A stretch of DNA of 37,376 nucleotides from Saccoglossus kowalevskii (lineage: Eukaryota > Hemichordata > Enteropneusta > Harrimaniidae), in NCBI RefSeq assembly GCF_000003605.2, contig NW_003138344.1, positions 48,935 through 86,310 of the forward strand, given 5' to 3'. A program made the position numbers and the translations under genes. Numbering within the stretch: position 1 is the first letter of the stretch; every line of letters starts with the position of its first letter. The notes under the pieces were generated by a model. It was given only the letters and a program-made list of their open reading frames with translations, had not been told where the DNA came from and did no database searches. Shown in pieces: positions 1-10,052 of this stretch.

Positions 1-729
1 TACCTTGGTACTTACGCCAAAACTCACTACCTTGGTACTTATGCCAAAACTCACTACCTTGGTACTTACGCCCAAACTCACTAACTTGGTACTTACGCCC
101 AAACTCACTAACTTGGTACTTACGCCCAAACTCACTACCTTGGTACTTACGCCCAAACTCACTACCTTGGTACTTACGCCAAAACTCACTACCTTGGTAC
201 TTACGCCAAAACTCACTAACTTGGTACTTACGCCAAAACTCACTACCTTGGTACTTACGCCAAAACTCACTACCTTGGTACTTACGCCCAAACTCACTAA
301 CTTGGTACTTACGCCCAAACTCACTACCTTGGTACTTACGCCCAAACTCACTACCTTGGTACTTACGCCCAAACTCACTACCTTGGTACTTACGCCAAAA
401 CTCACTACCTTGGTACTTACGCCAAAACTCACTACCTTGGTACTTACGCCAAAACTCACTAACTTGGTACTTACGCCCAAACTCACTACCTTGGTACTTA
501 CGCCCAAACTCACTACCTTGGTACTTACGCCAAAACTCACTACCTTGGTACTTACGCCAAAACTCACTACCTTGGTACTTACGCCAAAACTCACTAACTT
601 GGTACTTACGCCCAAACTCACTAACTTGGTACTTACGCCCAAACTCACTACCTTGGTACTTACGCCCAAACTCACTACCTTGGTACTTACGCCCAAACTC
701 ACTACCTTGGTACTTACGCCAAGACTCAG
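1..729. repeat. 27-bp tandem satellite, about 27 copies, cut by window edge
   Basis: The unit begins taccttggtacttacgcc and repeats every 27 bp without length change from base 1 to about 729, where the last unit degenerates (gccaagactcagg). Units differ almost only at two sites: tac versus taa at the unit start, and gcca versus gccc in the middle. Because 27 is a multiple of three, a 254-codon open frame (5-769) runs through it, encoding a monotonous LVLTPKLT(T/N) repeat. I regard that frame as a repeat artefact. It lies 3' of the last CMTR1 exon seen, so it may be inside a further CMTR1 intron. Confidence 0.97.
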
Positions 730-1014
730 GATAAAACATCTCTCACCACTGGATATCATACATCGATAATCATAAACACTGTGTAATTTCTGATGCAAGA
801 TTTCTGGACTGAGTTTTGTAGCTTTGAAGTGAAAGTAATCGTTATTCCTCTCCTATGAGTAAATAAAAATAAAATATATTAAACCAATGAACTACATCCC
901 TGAGTTAATTGTCTGCAAGCCATTATCAAGATACAGATACTCTTATTGTGTATCATTCAGATATTTGACCTTTACTTAGCCTTGGGTTAGGTCAATATTT
1001 GAAGGAGGTAACTA
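730..1014. other. Unique AT-rich spacer between two satellites
   Basis: No repeat structure and no convincing exon on either strand. It presumably belongs to the CMTR1 intron after exon 12 or to its 3' flank. Confidence 0.4.
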
Positions 1015-1530
1015 CAATTATACTAGAGAGTGACTACCAATAGTAGTAAACACAGGAGGTATTAAACTACAATTGCTACGTAATACAAGAGCTGACTAGA
1101 TCCACTACAACACTAGTAGTGACTAACCATTACTAATACATACTAGATGTAACTACCATTACTCGTAAACAAAGAAGGTGACTACCATTGCTAGTAAAAA
1201 CTAGAAGTGACTACCATTATTAGTAAACACTAGGGGTTACTAACATTATTTGTAAACACTAGGAGTGACTACCATTATCAGTAAACACTAGGAGTGATTA
1301 ATATTATTTGTAAACACTAGAAGTGACTGCTATTATTAATAAACACTAGAAGTGACTAACGTTAATTAGTAAAAACTAGGAGTGACTACCATTAATTAGT
1401 AAACACTAGGGGTTACTAACATTATTTGTAAACACTAGAAGTGACTATCATTATTATGAAAACACTAGGGGCGACTAACATTACTACTAAACATAGGGGG
1501 GGTGACTACCATTAATTAGTAAACACTGGA
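1015..1530. repeat. Degenerate 29-30-bp tandem satellite
   Basis: Units of the form gtaaacactaggagtgacta followed by ccattatta repeat about every 29-30 bp, with frequent single-base changes and one-base indels. There are roughly 17 copies, the leftmost ones barely recognisable. It is much more diverged than the 27-bp array to its left, so it is older or less homogenised. No coding potential. Confidence 0.9.
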
Positions 1531-1884
1531 TAGTATACCTTAGTGAGTTCGTAGAATTTATCCATTGCACTTGAAATCTTTGGAGCTGACCGAGTATCAC
1601 CTGGAATCTAGAATATGAATGTTCAATCGTAGCGCTGTGTTGTATGCTTGGTGCAAGTATTACACAACAAGATAGTATTAGCAATACAATTTCTAAATGA
1701 TCTAAAATATTTAATATGTATAGATTTATGACTACTGTTTTGTTATTAATATTTAGGGACTGTCATTACTTGAACAATTGTTACTATATATAAATTAATA
1801 TAGCCTGATATTTACTGGCATTTCAATCATTCTTTGAGTGATAATGTTTGTGTAAATGTTGTGATATAAAATAATGTCACTTAC

Positions 1885-1999
1885 ACCCCATTTTCTTAAG
1901 CATTCCTTTCTCATATCTGCTTGCTTTGAATCAAACAAGTTTGTATTTTGAGCATATGCTTGGATTTTCTTTAATGCTCTTGCTTGTTGTATGGCTAGG
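1885..1999 (-). CDS. CMTR1: CMTR1 coding exon 12 (last one seen)
   Basis: Encodes [20 protein letters not shown] then [13 protein letters not shown], matching human SLQIKALAKIHAFVQDT to AEIRKECLRLWG. Acceptor ATTCAG after a T-rich tract, donor GTAAGT (exon end 1885 by phase; a GTGT tandem allows 1887). The next human residues begin IPDQAR; no matching exon lies to the left. Confidence 0.92.
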
Positions 2000-4900
2000 C
2001 TGAATGAAAAAAAGATACATTTACACATACATGTACTAGAAGTTTGAATCCTGACAGACTTACAGTTTACAAACAGTTCAAATCCAGCCAGATTTCCAGT
2101 TTACACAAAGTATGAATCCAGACAGATTTCCAGTTTACACAAAGTATGAATCCAGACAGATTTCCAGTTTACACAAAGTATGAATCCAGACAGATTTCCA
2201 GTTTACACAAAGTATGAATCCAGCCAGATTTCCAGTTTACACAAAGTATGAATCCAGCCAGATTTCCAGTTTACACAAAGTATGAATCCAGACAGATTTC
2301 CAGTTTACACAAAGTATGAATCCAGACAGATTTCCAGTTTACACAAAGTATAAATCCAGACAGATTTCCAGTTTACACAAAGTATGAATCCAGCCAGATT
2401 TCCAGTTTACACAAAGTATGAATCCAGCCAGATTTCCAGTTTACACAAAGTATGAATCCAGCCAGATTTCCAGTTTACACAAAGTATGAATCCAGCCAGA
2501 TTTCCAGTTTACACAAAGTATGAATCCAGCCAGATTTCCAGTTTACACAAAGTATGAATCCAGACAGATTTCCAGTTTACACAAAGTATGAATCCAGACA
2601 GATTTCCAGTTTACACAAAGTATGAATCCAGACAGATTTCCAGTTTACACAAAGTATGAATCCAGACAGATTTCCAGTTTACACAAAGTATGAATCCAGA
2701 CAGATTTCCAGTTTACACAGTTTTTGAATCCAGACAGATTTCTCATTTCCAAAGAGTTTGAATCCAGACAGATTTCTAGTTTACATAGGGTTTGGGTTGT
2801 GAAAGTTCTGTTTACACAGGGTTTGGATTCAGAAAGCTTTGTTTACATAGGGTTTGGATTCAGACAGTTTGTTCACATAGGGTTTGGGTTCAAAAAGTTT
2901 TGTTTACACAGGGTTTGGATTCAGAAAGCTTTGTTTGCACGGGGTTTGGGTTCAGAAAGGTTTGTTTACACAGGGTTTGGATTCAGACAGGTTTGTTTAC
3001 ACAAGGTTTGGGTTCAGGTTACTAGTTACGAGTATTGACAGAATGCAAACTATTTACCTTTCATGTGACTTGGTAACATACTCAAAGAAATTTCTATCTT
3101 CCTTTATCATCTCCAATGGCACAACATCAGTGATGTCCTGATTTGTGTTTTCTAATTTATTTAGATGGATATTGACTTCAAATAAATAATCATGTATTGG
3201 TTTGGTGTCAGATCGCAGACCTTGGCATACAACATACCTAATTATTAGAAACATACATTAGTCAGGTCTGAACCTGATGAAATGGTGAAGAAACACCCAA
3301 TTACTGTTAATCACTTCGAAAATCATCAACATATTCACACAGAGGAAACTGTTAAAACATTTTCTCCAATGGATAAGCATGTGAAATAAACAACTCACCT
3401 TTCGGAATTTGCAGGTCTACTTGTGACAGGTTTAAATAAAGTTACTCTCTGAAATGCTCTGTACAGGAGATAAATTAATCCAACACTGAATGGAGTAAAT
3501 AAGTCAAATGTTTTACAGACAAAATTACCACCTGAAACAAATAGAAATTGTTCATTACAGCACACTTATTGTTGTCATAGGATTATGAACACAAAGAAAT
3601 GGTACACCACTAACTAATTACGTTCTTGTAAAAGTCTACGCAATCTCCAGTAATCAACTACTTTTTAAGCATACATGCACCAAGGACAGGAATAACATAC
3701 ACACAGGACTGACATCTTTGTGTCTCTTCCAGCTGGATGCAGTTTTCCAAACCAGTAACATCACTTTTAATCAAGATACCATTTTAACCCAGTAACATAT
3801 CATTTACAACAAATTCCATTACAAAAATCAAAAGAGACCACGTCTTGGCATATGGTAACTAGGAGAATGGCCTGGTGAATCACAATGTAACTACGTAATC
3901 AGCACAGAATTCTGTGTGATTACTGATTGGCTATCTCCAAGATTTCAATATATTATCATGGGAATCTGCATGTACAAACTGACTAACGACTGACTGACTA
4001 ACCATACGTAATGCCCACCCACAACACTCGATCAATTCACTTGTCCATTGTTCATAGATTTTTAAAAATATTATGATCATAGATGGCGGCTCGTTAACTA
4101 GAAATATAGAAAAAAAGACATACCTTCTCTAATTATTGACAACGCACATAAAAATTGACATAGTAAAAGTTGTTTGCTGAGAATCTCTTGAATATTCTCT
4201 TGACCTGCCACGGAGAAACCCTGTTAAATTAAAAGTGAAATAAAAATAACAATTTCAATAATAAATATTGCCAGTTATGGAATATTTAAAACTTGGTGAA
4301 TGACCTTAATAACTTGGTCAACTGAAACTTGTTTTACAAAATGAATGTTAGATATTCTTTCAGTTAGTTCACCAATCACCATCTTTAATCCTTGGTTCCC
4401 AAAACATTTAGTTATAGTTAAATTATCAATAAAATTGATCAACTTATGTTTTAGTTTTAAAAACAATATGTTTCCCAATCATCAGGTTTTAATAAGATTG
4501 CAAATAATGAATGTAACTTTGCCTAAATTTATATTCAAAGTACTGTAGTAATCATGAAAATACAATATTAAAAAAGTAGAAGTTTGTGAGTAACTTACAC
4601 CATCTGCCATGACAAAATGAACGCCTTTACCATCTGTATTTTGCAAAACAAATCTTTGAAATTCTTTCAGGTTATCGGATCTGTAAATGTTACCATCGCC
4701 ATCTATACCATCAACACCTGTGTAGTAAACAAAATAAATGTCATGTGACCAGTGTATATACACAAAATGTCATGTGACCAGTGTATATACACAAAATGTC
4801 ATGTGACCAGTATATATACACAAAATGTCATGTGACCAGTGTATATACACAAAATGTGATGTGGTAGAGGTCAAAGGTTAAGAGGTATATATACAAATAC

Positions 4901-7900
4901 TTAAAATTTTCAATCATATGCAATCTACAACGTAACATATTATTCTTTAATTACCAATGCTTACCGTAGTAAGGTTCAAATAACTCTGGTGAAGTAGAAA
5001 AGAAATCTTCTAACTTGAAATCATTGGCTCCTTTGAGGGTAAAACCAAAACCTTTAGCATGCCAATTCTTTCTCCAAAGGACATACTCAGAGAAACCACC
5101 AGGTCCGGCACATATATCAGCAAAATACAACAATTCATTACCCTTGACAAGCGGTTGCTATGCATAAAACACAATAAATTAATTTTGTGATGTAATTTTG
5201 AATATCAAATATTTGTACATAAATTTTCATAGCCAAAATGACACACAAATGAGCATATATACATGTGTCCAGTTTTACAACAGTTTTCTTGAAGAAGCCC
5301 TAATTCTAGGGCGAAACGTTGGAATAAATATCACAGAACTGACCAGGTGTATTGTTGTGAAAATCTTTGTGTTATTTGCATATTATCAACCCGCAATACT
5401 AGTTACTGGGGATCGTCTGATCTATTATTGTTGAGTGTGTCCAGTGAGTTAGCCCTTGGCAAAACACAGATATTTCTTATATTATTCTTACACACTATAG
5501 CAATTTTTATACCATATTAGAATTGCATCTCCATAAGAAGCACATTAAAATCAATAATAACATTTAGTGTATACTGGATCATTGATTTAATAGGACACAC
5601 ATACAGTTGTAGACACACCATTGTCATTTATGTAAGTTCATGCACTACACATAGAGTAATTACAATTTGTGGTATGACATCCAATTTTTTTCGTTGATTC
5701 CATGAATTTTCTAGTTTCTTGCAGGTTAGCTAAAATTTCACACATGTAGTCCCTGATATATAAACCTATTATCACAAGTTTAGTAAAAACTAGAAAAGCA
5801 TGTGCTACCACATTTACATTAAAACAATAAAGTTGTTTCAATCCAAAATACCCTTTATCTTACTGTAGCAGTTCACTGTGGTTACGTAGAGACTTGGAAT
5901 ATCAGTAAGAAATGTGTGAAAGTTTTACAACTTACCCCATCTAGTGTTTTTGGATTGGTGAACATAAAATCAAACACATAATCCATATTTGCCATCTTCA
6001 TGGCTGCTCTATTCAGAAATATACCGCCACGTATGGTTTCATAGGGATTGGATCGTGTCCTTGCTTGTCTCATTTCTTCAGAATCCAGCTTGTCAAATGT
6101 GCTCTATAGTTAGTGAATAAATTAGAAATTCACTATAAGTAGAATTCACAGATATGTGTATAAGGTTTGAATCAATCAACTTTGGGAGGCAGCAGATTTC
6201 TTGTGATCAATTCAAACCAATGAATGCCTTCAAGTTACACTGGTTTATTTTGTGAAAGACAACAGATATTGACAACAGCGCCCAAATGATCGAAGTAAAT
6301 AACCAAACCTATCCGTTTTCTCCAATATCTAAGCTTTCAAAAAATATTTGATTTGTAATTGGTACGAATAGATAAATTACGGAAACTGTCAATGATGACA
6401 ATTTCCCAAGTTACTAATTTGATGTGATCAATATATATTGAAACATATAAAGATCAATAACATATTTTGAAATGGCAAATGACTTTGATAGCAGCAATTG
6501 ACAGCACACTGAGAAGTGGTCATCACATTACAAATATGTTCAGAACAATGTAGCTTTTCCACAAAGGAAACAATAATAAATGAAACATGGCACAATCCCC
6601 GGTAGTTATCAAATTTAAGATATATAGTTTTGTTTATAGCAATATAAACATGTCAAAGATATGGATATAGAAGATGATGCTTGATTATGATGATTTCTTA
6701 ACATTAAAATGATTGACATCTTGTATCTGATCGTCAAACGAGTACTTATCCATATTGAGAAATATTGCTCTGGAACAGCATTAATTAAAACAAAATGGCC
6801 AGCGGTCTGCCATTGTGAATACATCTATATACTTATAACATGATGTCAGAGATATGGCTCTATAACGCATTCATTAAAAAAAAATCACCGCCAGCCATTT
6901 TAAATCCGATCTGAAAAATAAAATGATGTGCATGAAGGTTCCATAATGTTCAACGGATGTACCAAGTTTGAACAAAATCCATCCATAATTGCTTGATATT
7001 ATGATTTTTTCGGCCATCTTGAAACAGATTGTGAAACAAATTGATGTGCATATGTATAATATTAATATATGATGCATGTGTGAAGTTTGAATGTGAGTGG
7101 TCCAGGCATGTCTAAGATACAGACGCACACACGCACGCACAAATGTTAATTGATAAGTCCTCGTTTTCGGTCCGAACAGGGACTAATAAAAAACAGCATA
7201 CCTTGCACGCCAGCAAATTCATTAATGTTTGTGGATTGCAAAATTCGTTTTCATCATCTATCCGACGTTTTCTCTGTAAAATTAAAAAGTAACTTGATAA
7301 TACAATCACAACTATTCCTCTGATTGGTAGTGAGTGGCTGCTATCTGTTATTAAATACATGCATGTGAAATTCAAGTCTGAGAGAAGATATTGTTTTGTC
7401 CTTTGCAAAAGTTTGAGTGAGTAGAAGTAACTAGTAGTATAGTCTAATGTTGCTATTTTTATTATATATTCTTTACTTAATACATTACTATGTTTTCTTT
7501 TTACATTACAATTTTTTATTTAAATTTTTCAACTTCATTGATGTACATAATCAAAAAAAGAAATGTAATATTTGTTACGTTCTATTCTATTCTATTCTAT
7601 TCTATTCTATTCTATTCTATTCTATTCTATTCTATTCTATTCTATTCTATTCTATTTTTACTGCAATAATTATATTATGGCAGTCATTGTGTTATTGTAT
7701 TGTTTATTTCACTTACTGGACCTTGTTCCATCCAAGTAAGACATTCTTCATATTCTGGAATCGGTAAATGACATTGTGGCAACCAATCAACAGTTTCATC
7801 TGATGATGCCTGGGAGTAAATATTAATTAATCATTAAAATTAACAAGAAAAATAATTTTATTACTGTCATCACAATAATGAATGGAACACTAAATCAGCA

Positions 7901-9993
7901 ATAATGTCAGTTAATTGTCCAACTATACAGTTGCAGTGATATTAATAAATAATAAATTTGAAAGCAAAAAAAAAAATTTAAATTATTATAATTATGTATT
8001 ACTCATTTGAAACGTAGTTCATCTTGCAAGATGTCAACCATAAAAAATGATGGACGAATCAGAAAACCTGTTTGTTTGTGGTACAAGAGTAGTTAGACAG
8101 ATCATCAGTTCAATCAATAGCTGTGTTCACAAGGAAACCACTTGGTACAATTCATAATATGGTAAAATAAAATCAACATACTGGAATGGTAAAAACTCAA
8201 AAGCCAATCGGTCGCTAATTGTTGAAAACAAGCAAGCCATCATTGACTGAAACCAAAGTCTGTAGAAACCTACTTGACAATATTTGAATTATTTATTATC
8301 GGTCATAAAATTTTTTTTTGAAAAAAGGTTCGAATACGAGTCACTTTTCTCAGAGTAACACTGTTGAATCTTTCCTCTATATTTTATTCGAATCTGGTAA
8401 AATAGTAAAATCTCAGGTATGAATTTAAAGGATTGAGAGTGTGACCCTTTGCAGTAAATATAATGCATCCTCTTGATAATAATTCGACTCCAAATCAAAT
8501 CATAGGTTCCATTGTTAGCTGTATGGTTTGCCAAATAGCTGGCAATATTGCTGATTTGTTTCATCCATTGTTGCCATGACAGTAACAAACTACTCCAGTG
8601 TGTTTGCAGCCAATATAGCAATGACCAGAAAACAATCATTTGTTCACAATAACAATATACTGGGCATTGTGGGTTTTCTACCAAAGTTTGAGTCAAAGAA
8701 TTAGAATTCCTAATTTCCATAGTAACTTACTTCCTCTTCATCTTCCCAATTAACATCTTCACCTCCTTCAAATCCTTCAACCACTAGACCAAGACCTCGT
8801 CGTCCTCGCTGTTTAGAAGCCTCAACGATATCCACTCGCCCCTCTCCATGCTTTCCCAGACCTTTTCCTTTCCTGTAACCCATTTTTTGCTGAATTAAGA
8901 AAAAGTAAAAAATATAACTTATTATAACGTTCATAAACTACACACTAATAAATTATCAATTCTCATTAGTAGTTTAATTACCATCATTTTCAAAGCAAGA
9001 GGATTATATTTGCTTTCATGTGGGACAGCTTCTGGTTCTGATGGCGATGAAGTGTTCGCATTTTGAAAGGTAGAAACTTCACCACCCCCAAAACCAAATC
9101 CGGCAATCTGTAGTCCATCGCTGTCTGAATCTGAAATCAAAACACAAATTTGCAAATTAATTTATACCATTAACTTTAATTTGGAGCAATCATGTACCAG
9201 TGCAAATTCCACTGGGGATTTTTTACATGGATTGAGTCACCAGTGACTTATCAAATTTATTCATCAATTATTTACCTAACTGTGACATTTGTGGTCAAAA
9301 AATTTAATGGTTTACACTTAAAAATACAGTTAGACAGTTTCCCACCAGGTAGTTTAATGTTGATTAAATATGTCAAAAAATTACTAAGTTTGTCTTCAGC
9401 AAACCATGGAGCTCCATGAGCAAACATATTTGTGTTTCCAATTGTAAAGCTTGATTAATATCACCAAGGATTGAATCAGTTCACATTTGTCCACTATAAA
9501 TATTTTATTTTACTTTTTATGTTATCTTGCTCGACGAATGCATAATGTAAACAAATTATTGTCAGGCATATGTGAAAAAAAAAATTCACCACGCCGATTT
9601 GAAAATGTTAACTCCCTTACTGAGAATACTAGTAGTACTAGTACATTAATTTACATATCAGCTGTTCAGTGCAGAGAGGTGTCTAATCAGATCATCTCAG
9701 TTAAAAAAGCATAGTTCCCACCATCATAAACACAGGCTATAAACAACGAAATAGCCAATTATTATAAACAGAAAATGCGTATGCAGGCTCTAACTGAGAC
9801 TGACCTCAGACTAGACTGAGGAAATATTATGTTTCGTATTGACCATTGTCTAACAAGGTAATGTTAAAGTTCGCTTACCATCTTCGCTAGATTCTGAGCT
9901 CAATCGCTCAACTGCACGACGTTTTTTTATTTCTGGTCTCTCAAATTCATTGCCTACAGCTGCAAGCGCACGCTTTTTCGGTAAACGATCCAT
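1885..9993 (-). CDS. CMTR1: CMTR1, cap-specific mRNA (nucleoside-2'-O-)methyltransferase 1, 3' end missing (12 exons)
   Basis: CMTR1 adds the 2'-O-methyl of cap 1 to the first transcribed nucleotide of mRNA in the nucleus, using S-adenosylmethionine. Twelve exons join in phase by GT-AG rules into 531 codons: 9879-9993, 8982-9130, 8731-8889, 7717-7809, 7202-7273, 5936-6103, 4965-5157, 4599-4717, 4124-4220, 3399-3531, 3058-3237, 1885-1999. In order they give basic nuclear-localisation clusters (residues 5-30), a G-patch (about 89-135) and an RrmJ/FtsJ-type Rossmann methyltransferase. The SAM loop CAGPGG is at 268-273, and the tetrad is K232 (AAMKMANMD), D355 (MADG), K395 (CKTFD) and E432 (ANSER). 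Similarity to human CMTR1 is high throughout. The human protein continues about 280 residues further (guanylyltransferase-like and WW regions); I found no exon for these at 1-1884, so the gene probably leaves the window. The ATG at 9993 is preferred over the in-frame ATG at 10128 because the human protein also starts just before the basic cluster. Confidence 0.95.
2036..3025. repeat. 34-bp satellite grading into a 30-31-bp variant, filling CMTR1 intron 11
   Basis: From about 2036 to 2740 the unit is gaatccagacagatttcc plus agtttacacaaagtat (34 bp, about 20 copies), varying at one main site (ccagaca or ccagcca). From about 2740 to 3025 the unit becomes tttacacagggtttggattc plus agaaagctttg (30-31 bp, about 9 copies). 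The two share the ttcagacag and gtttacaca cores, so they are branches of one family. Plus-strand open frames here (2724-3141) come from the repeat. Confidence 0.95.
3058..3237 (-). CDS. CMTR1: CMTR1 coding exon 11
   Basis: Encodes [20 protein letters not shown], then [20 protein letters not shown] and [20 protein letters not shown]. It aligns with human [20 protein letters not shown] onward. Acceptor ATTAG, donor GTAAAT, phase 2 out. Confidence 0.95.
3399..3531 (-). CDS. CMTR1: CMTR1 coding exon 10 (second catalytic lysine)
   Basis: Encodes [19 protein letters not shown] then a strand-helix segment and [13 protein letters not shown] of VCKTFD and E of NSER complete the tetrad. Acceptor TTTCAG, donor GTGAGT, phase 2 out. 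Confidence 0.95.
4124..4220 (-). CDS. CMTR1: CMTR1 coding exon 9
   Basis: Encodes [20 protein letters not shown] then [12 protein letters not shown], matching the human helix after the catalytic aspartate. Acceptor AACAG, donor GTATGT, phase 1 out. It has no long open frame of its own and was found by homology. Confidence 0.93.
4599..4717 (-). CDS. CMTR1: CMTR1 coding exon 8 (catalytic aspartate)
   Basis: Encodes [20 protein letters not shown] and ends in GVHFVMADG with the catalytic aspartate. The 3' end is ambiguous by two bases (tandem GTGT). The later donor, GTAAGT, ending the exon at 4599, is chosen because it alone keeps phase with exon 9 and gives the human-like MADGGFSV. A 29-bp minisatellite begins about 20 bases before its acceptor. 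Confidence 0.93.
4738..4860. repeat. 29-bp minisatellite in CMTR1 intron 7
   Basis: Four full copies (4738, 4767, 4796, 4825) and a decayed fifth. The unit contains catgtgaccagtg and a 12-bp perfect palindrome, gtgtatatacac. On the gene's own strand it ends about 20 bases before the acceptor of exon 8, where the branch point is expected. Confidence 0.93.
4965..5157 (-). CDS. CMTR1: CMTR1 coding exon 7 (SAM-binding loop)
   Basis: Encodes [20 protein letters not shown], the motif I glycine-rich SAM loop, then the conserved [20 protein letters not shown] segment. Acceptor ATAG, donor GTAAGC, phase 1 out. Confidence 0.97.
5270..5350 (+). mobile_element. Retroelement-like fragment with hammerhead-like hairpin
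   Basis: At 5289-5315 the sequence reads TTGAAGA, then a perfect 6-bp stem GCCCTA/TAGGGC with loop ATTC, then GAAAC. This layout resembles a hammerhead ribozyme core (CUGANGA, stem II, GAAA), of the type known from Penelope-like elements. The first core base is T instead of C and there is one extra A before the stem, so it looks degenerate. The family assignment is an inference from the motif alone. It lies in CMTR1 intron 6. Confidence 0.35.
5936..6103 (-). CDS. CMTR1: CMTR1 coding exon 6 (first catalytic lysine)
   Basis: 56 codons. Contains [17 protein letters not shown] and [17 protein letters not shown], nearly identical to human. The lysine of AAMKMAN is the first residue of the K-D-K-E tetrad. 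Acceptor TATAG, donor GTAAGT, phase 0. Confidence 0.97.
6840..7186. mobile_element. Hairpin-ended interspersed repeat in CMTR1 intron 5
   Basis: The segment has phrases typical of short interspersed invertebrate repeats (accaagtttgaacaaaatcc, a simple acgcac run at 7122-7140) and ends in a hairpin at 7156-7184. In it, AGTCC pairs with GGACT around an inner TTCGG/CCGAA. The left boundary is uncertain. It resembles in plan, but not in sequence, the hairpin-ended repeats at 14.5-16.5 kb. No coding capacity. Confidence 0.5.
7202..7273 (-). CDS. CMTR1: CMTR1 coding exon 5
   Basis: 24 codons, [20 protein letters not shown] to LACK, aligning with human [20 protein letters not shown]. Phase 0 on both sides. 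The donor GTATGC is followed after about 11 bases by the hairpin end of an interspersed repeat. Confidence 0.92.
7581..7655. repeat. (TCTAT)15 microsatellite
   Basis: Fifteen uninterrupted pentanucleotides in CMTR1 intron 4, about 60 bases after the exon 4 donor in gene orientation, where it reads (ATAGA)n. Perfect copies suggest length polymorphism. Confidence 0.98.
7717..7809 (-). CDS. CMTR1: CMTR1 coding exon 4
   Basis: 31 codons reading [20 protein letters not shown] and on to CLTWMEQGP. It corresponds to the human VSWFPECTTEIPD to SDWMVVG linker between G-patch and methyltransferase. Acceptor CCCAG, donor GTAAGT, phase 0 on both sides, so skipping it would keep the frame. Confidence 0.9.
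8731..8889 (-). CDS. CMTR1: CMTR1 coding exon 3 (G-patch)
   Basis: 53 codons with acceptor TTCAG and donor GTAAGT. Holds the G-patch with its glycine pattern [16 protein letters not shown], followed by [16 protein letters not shown]. In human CMTR1 this domain binds the helicase DHX15. Confidence 0.95.
8982..9130 (-). CDS. CMTR1: CMTR1 coding exon 2
   Basis: Acceptor TTTCAG, donor GTAATT. Encodes the low-complexity acidic/serine linker ([17 protein letters not shown] and following) and ends in [10 protein letters not shown], the lead-in helix of the G-patch. Phase 1 in, phase 0 out. Confidence 0.9.
9879..9993 (-). CDS. CMTR1: CMTR1 coding exon 1
   Basis: Starts [14 protein letters not shown] and carries two lysine/arginine clusters (LPKKR and EIKKRR) that match the bipartite nuclear signal at the start of human CMTR1. 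It ends in an acidic SSESSED stretch. Donor is GTAAGC on the minus strand, phase 1 (38 codons plus one base). Confidence 0.9.
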
Positions 9994-10052
9994 TTCTTGA
10001 AACGATACAAATAATGAAAATAAAGCGCATGGATATGAGTTTTTATGTGTAG

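Noticed and set aside
1487-1684. 65-codon minus-strand frame as a candidate for CMTR1 exon 13
   Set aside because: No resemblance to the human sequence after RKECLRLWG, and part of it lies in the 29-30-bp satellite.
1-3025. Regularly spaced repeats as a CRISPR array
   Set aside because: The arrays are head-to-tail satellites without unique spacers, and the genome is clearly eukaryotic.
2724-3141. Three overlapping plus-strand frames with HRVWIQ-like repeats
   Set aside because: They are readings of the 30-31-bp satellite inside CMTR1 intron 11, opposite to the gene.
7447-7767. 106-codon plus-strand frame
   Set aside because: Mostly poly(T)-rich intron and the (TCTAT)n microsatellite, opposite to CMTR1 exon 4.
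8289-8720. 143-codon minus-strand frame in CMTR1 intron 3
   Set aside because: Lies between exons 3 and 4 on the same strand, and exons 3 and 4 join perfectly in phase without it. No match to human CMTR1; probably an open intron stretch.
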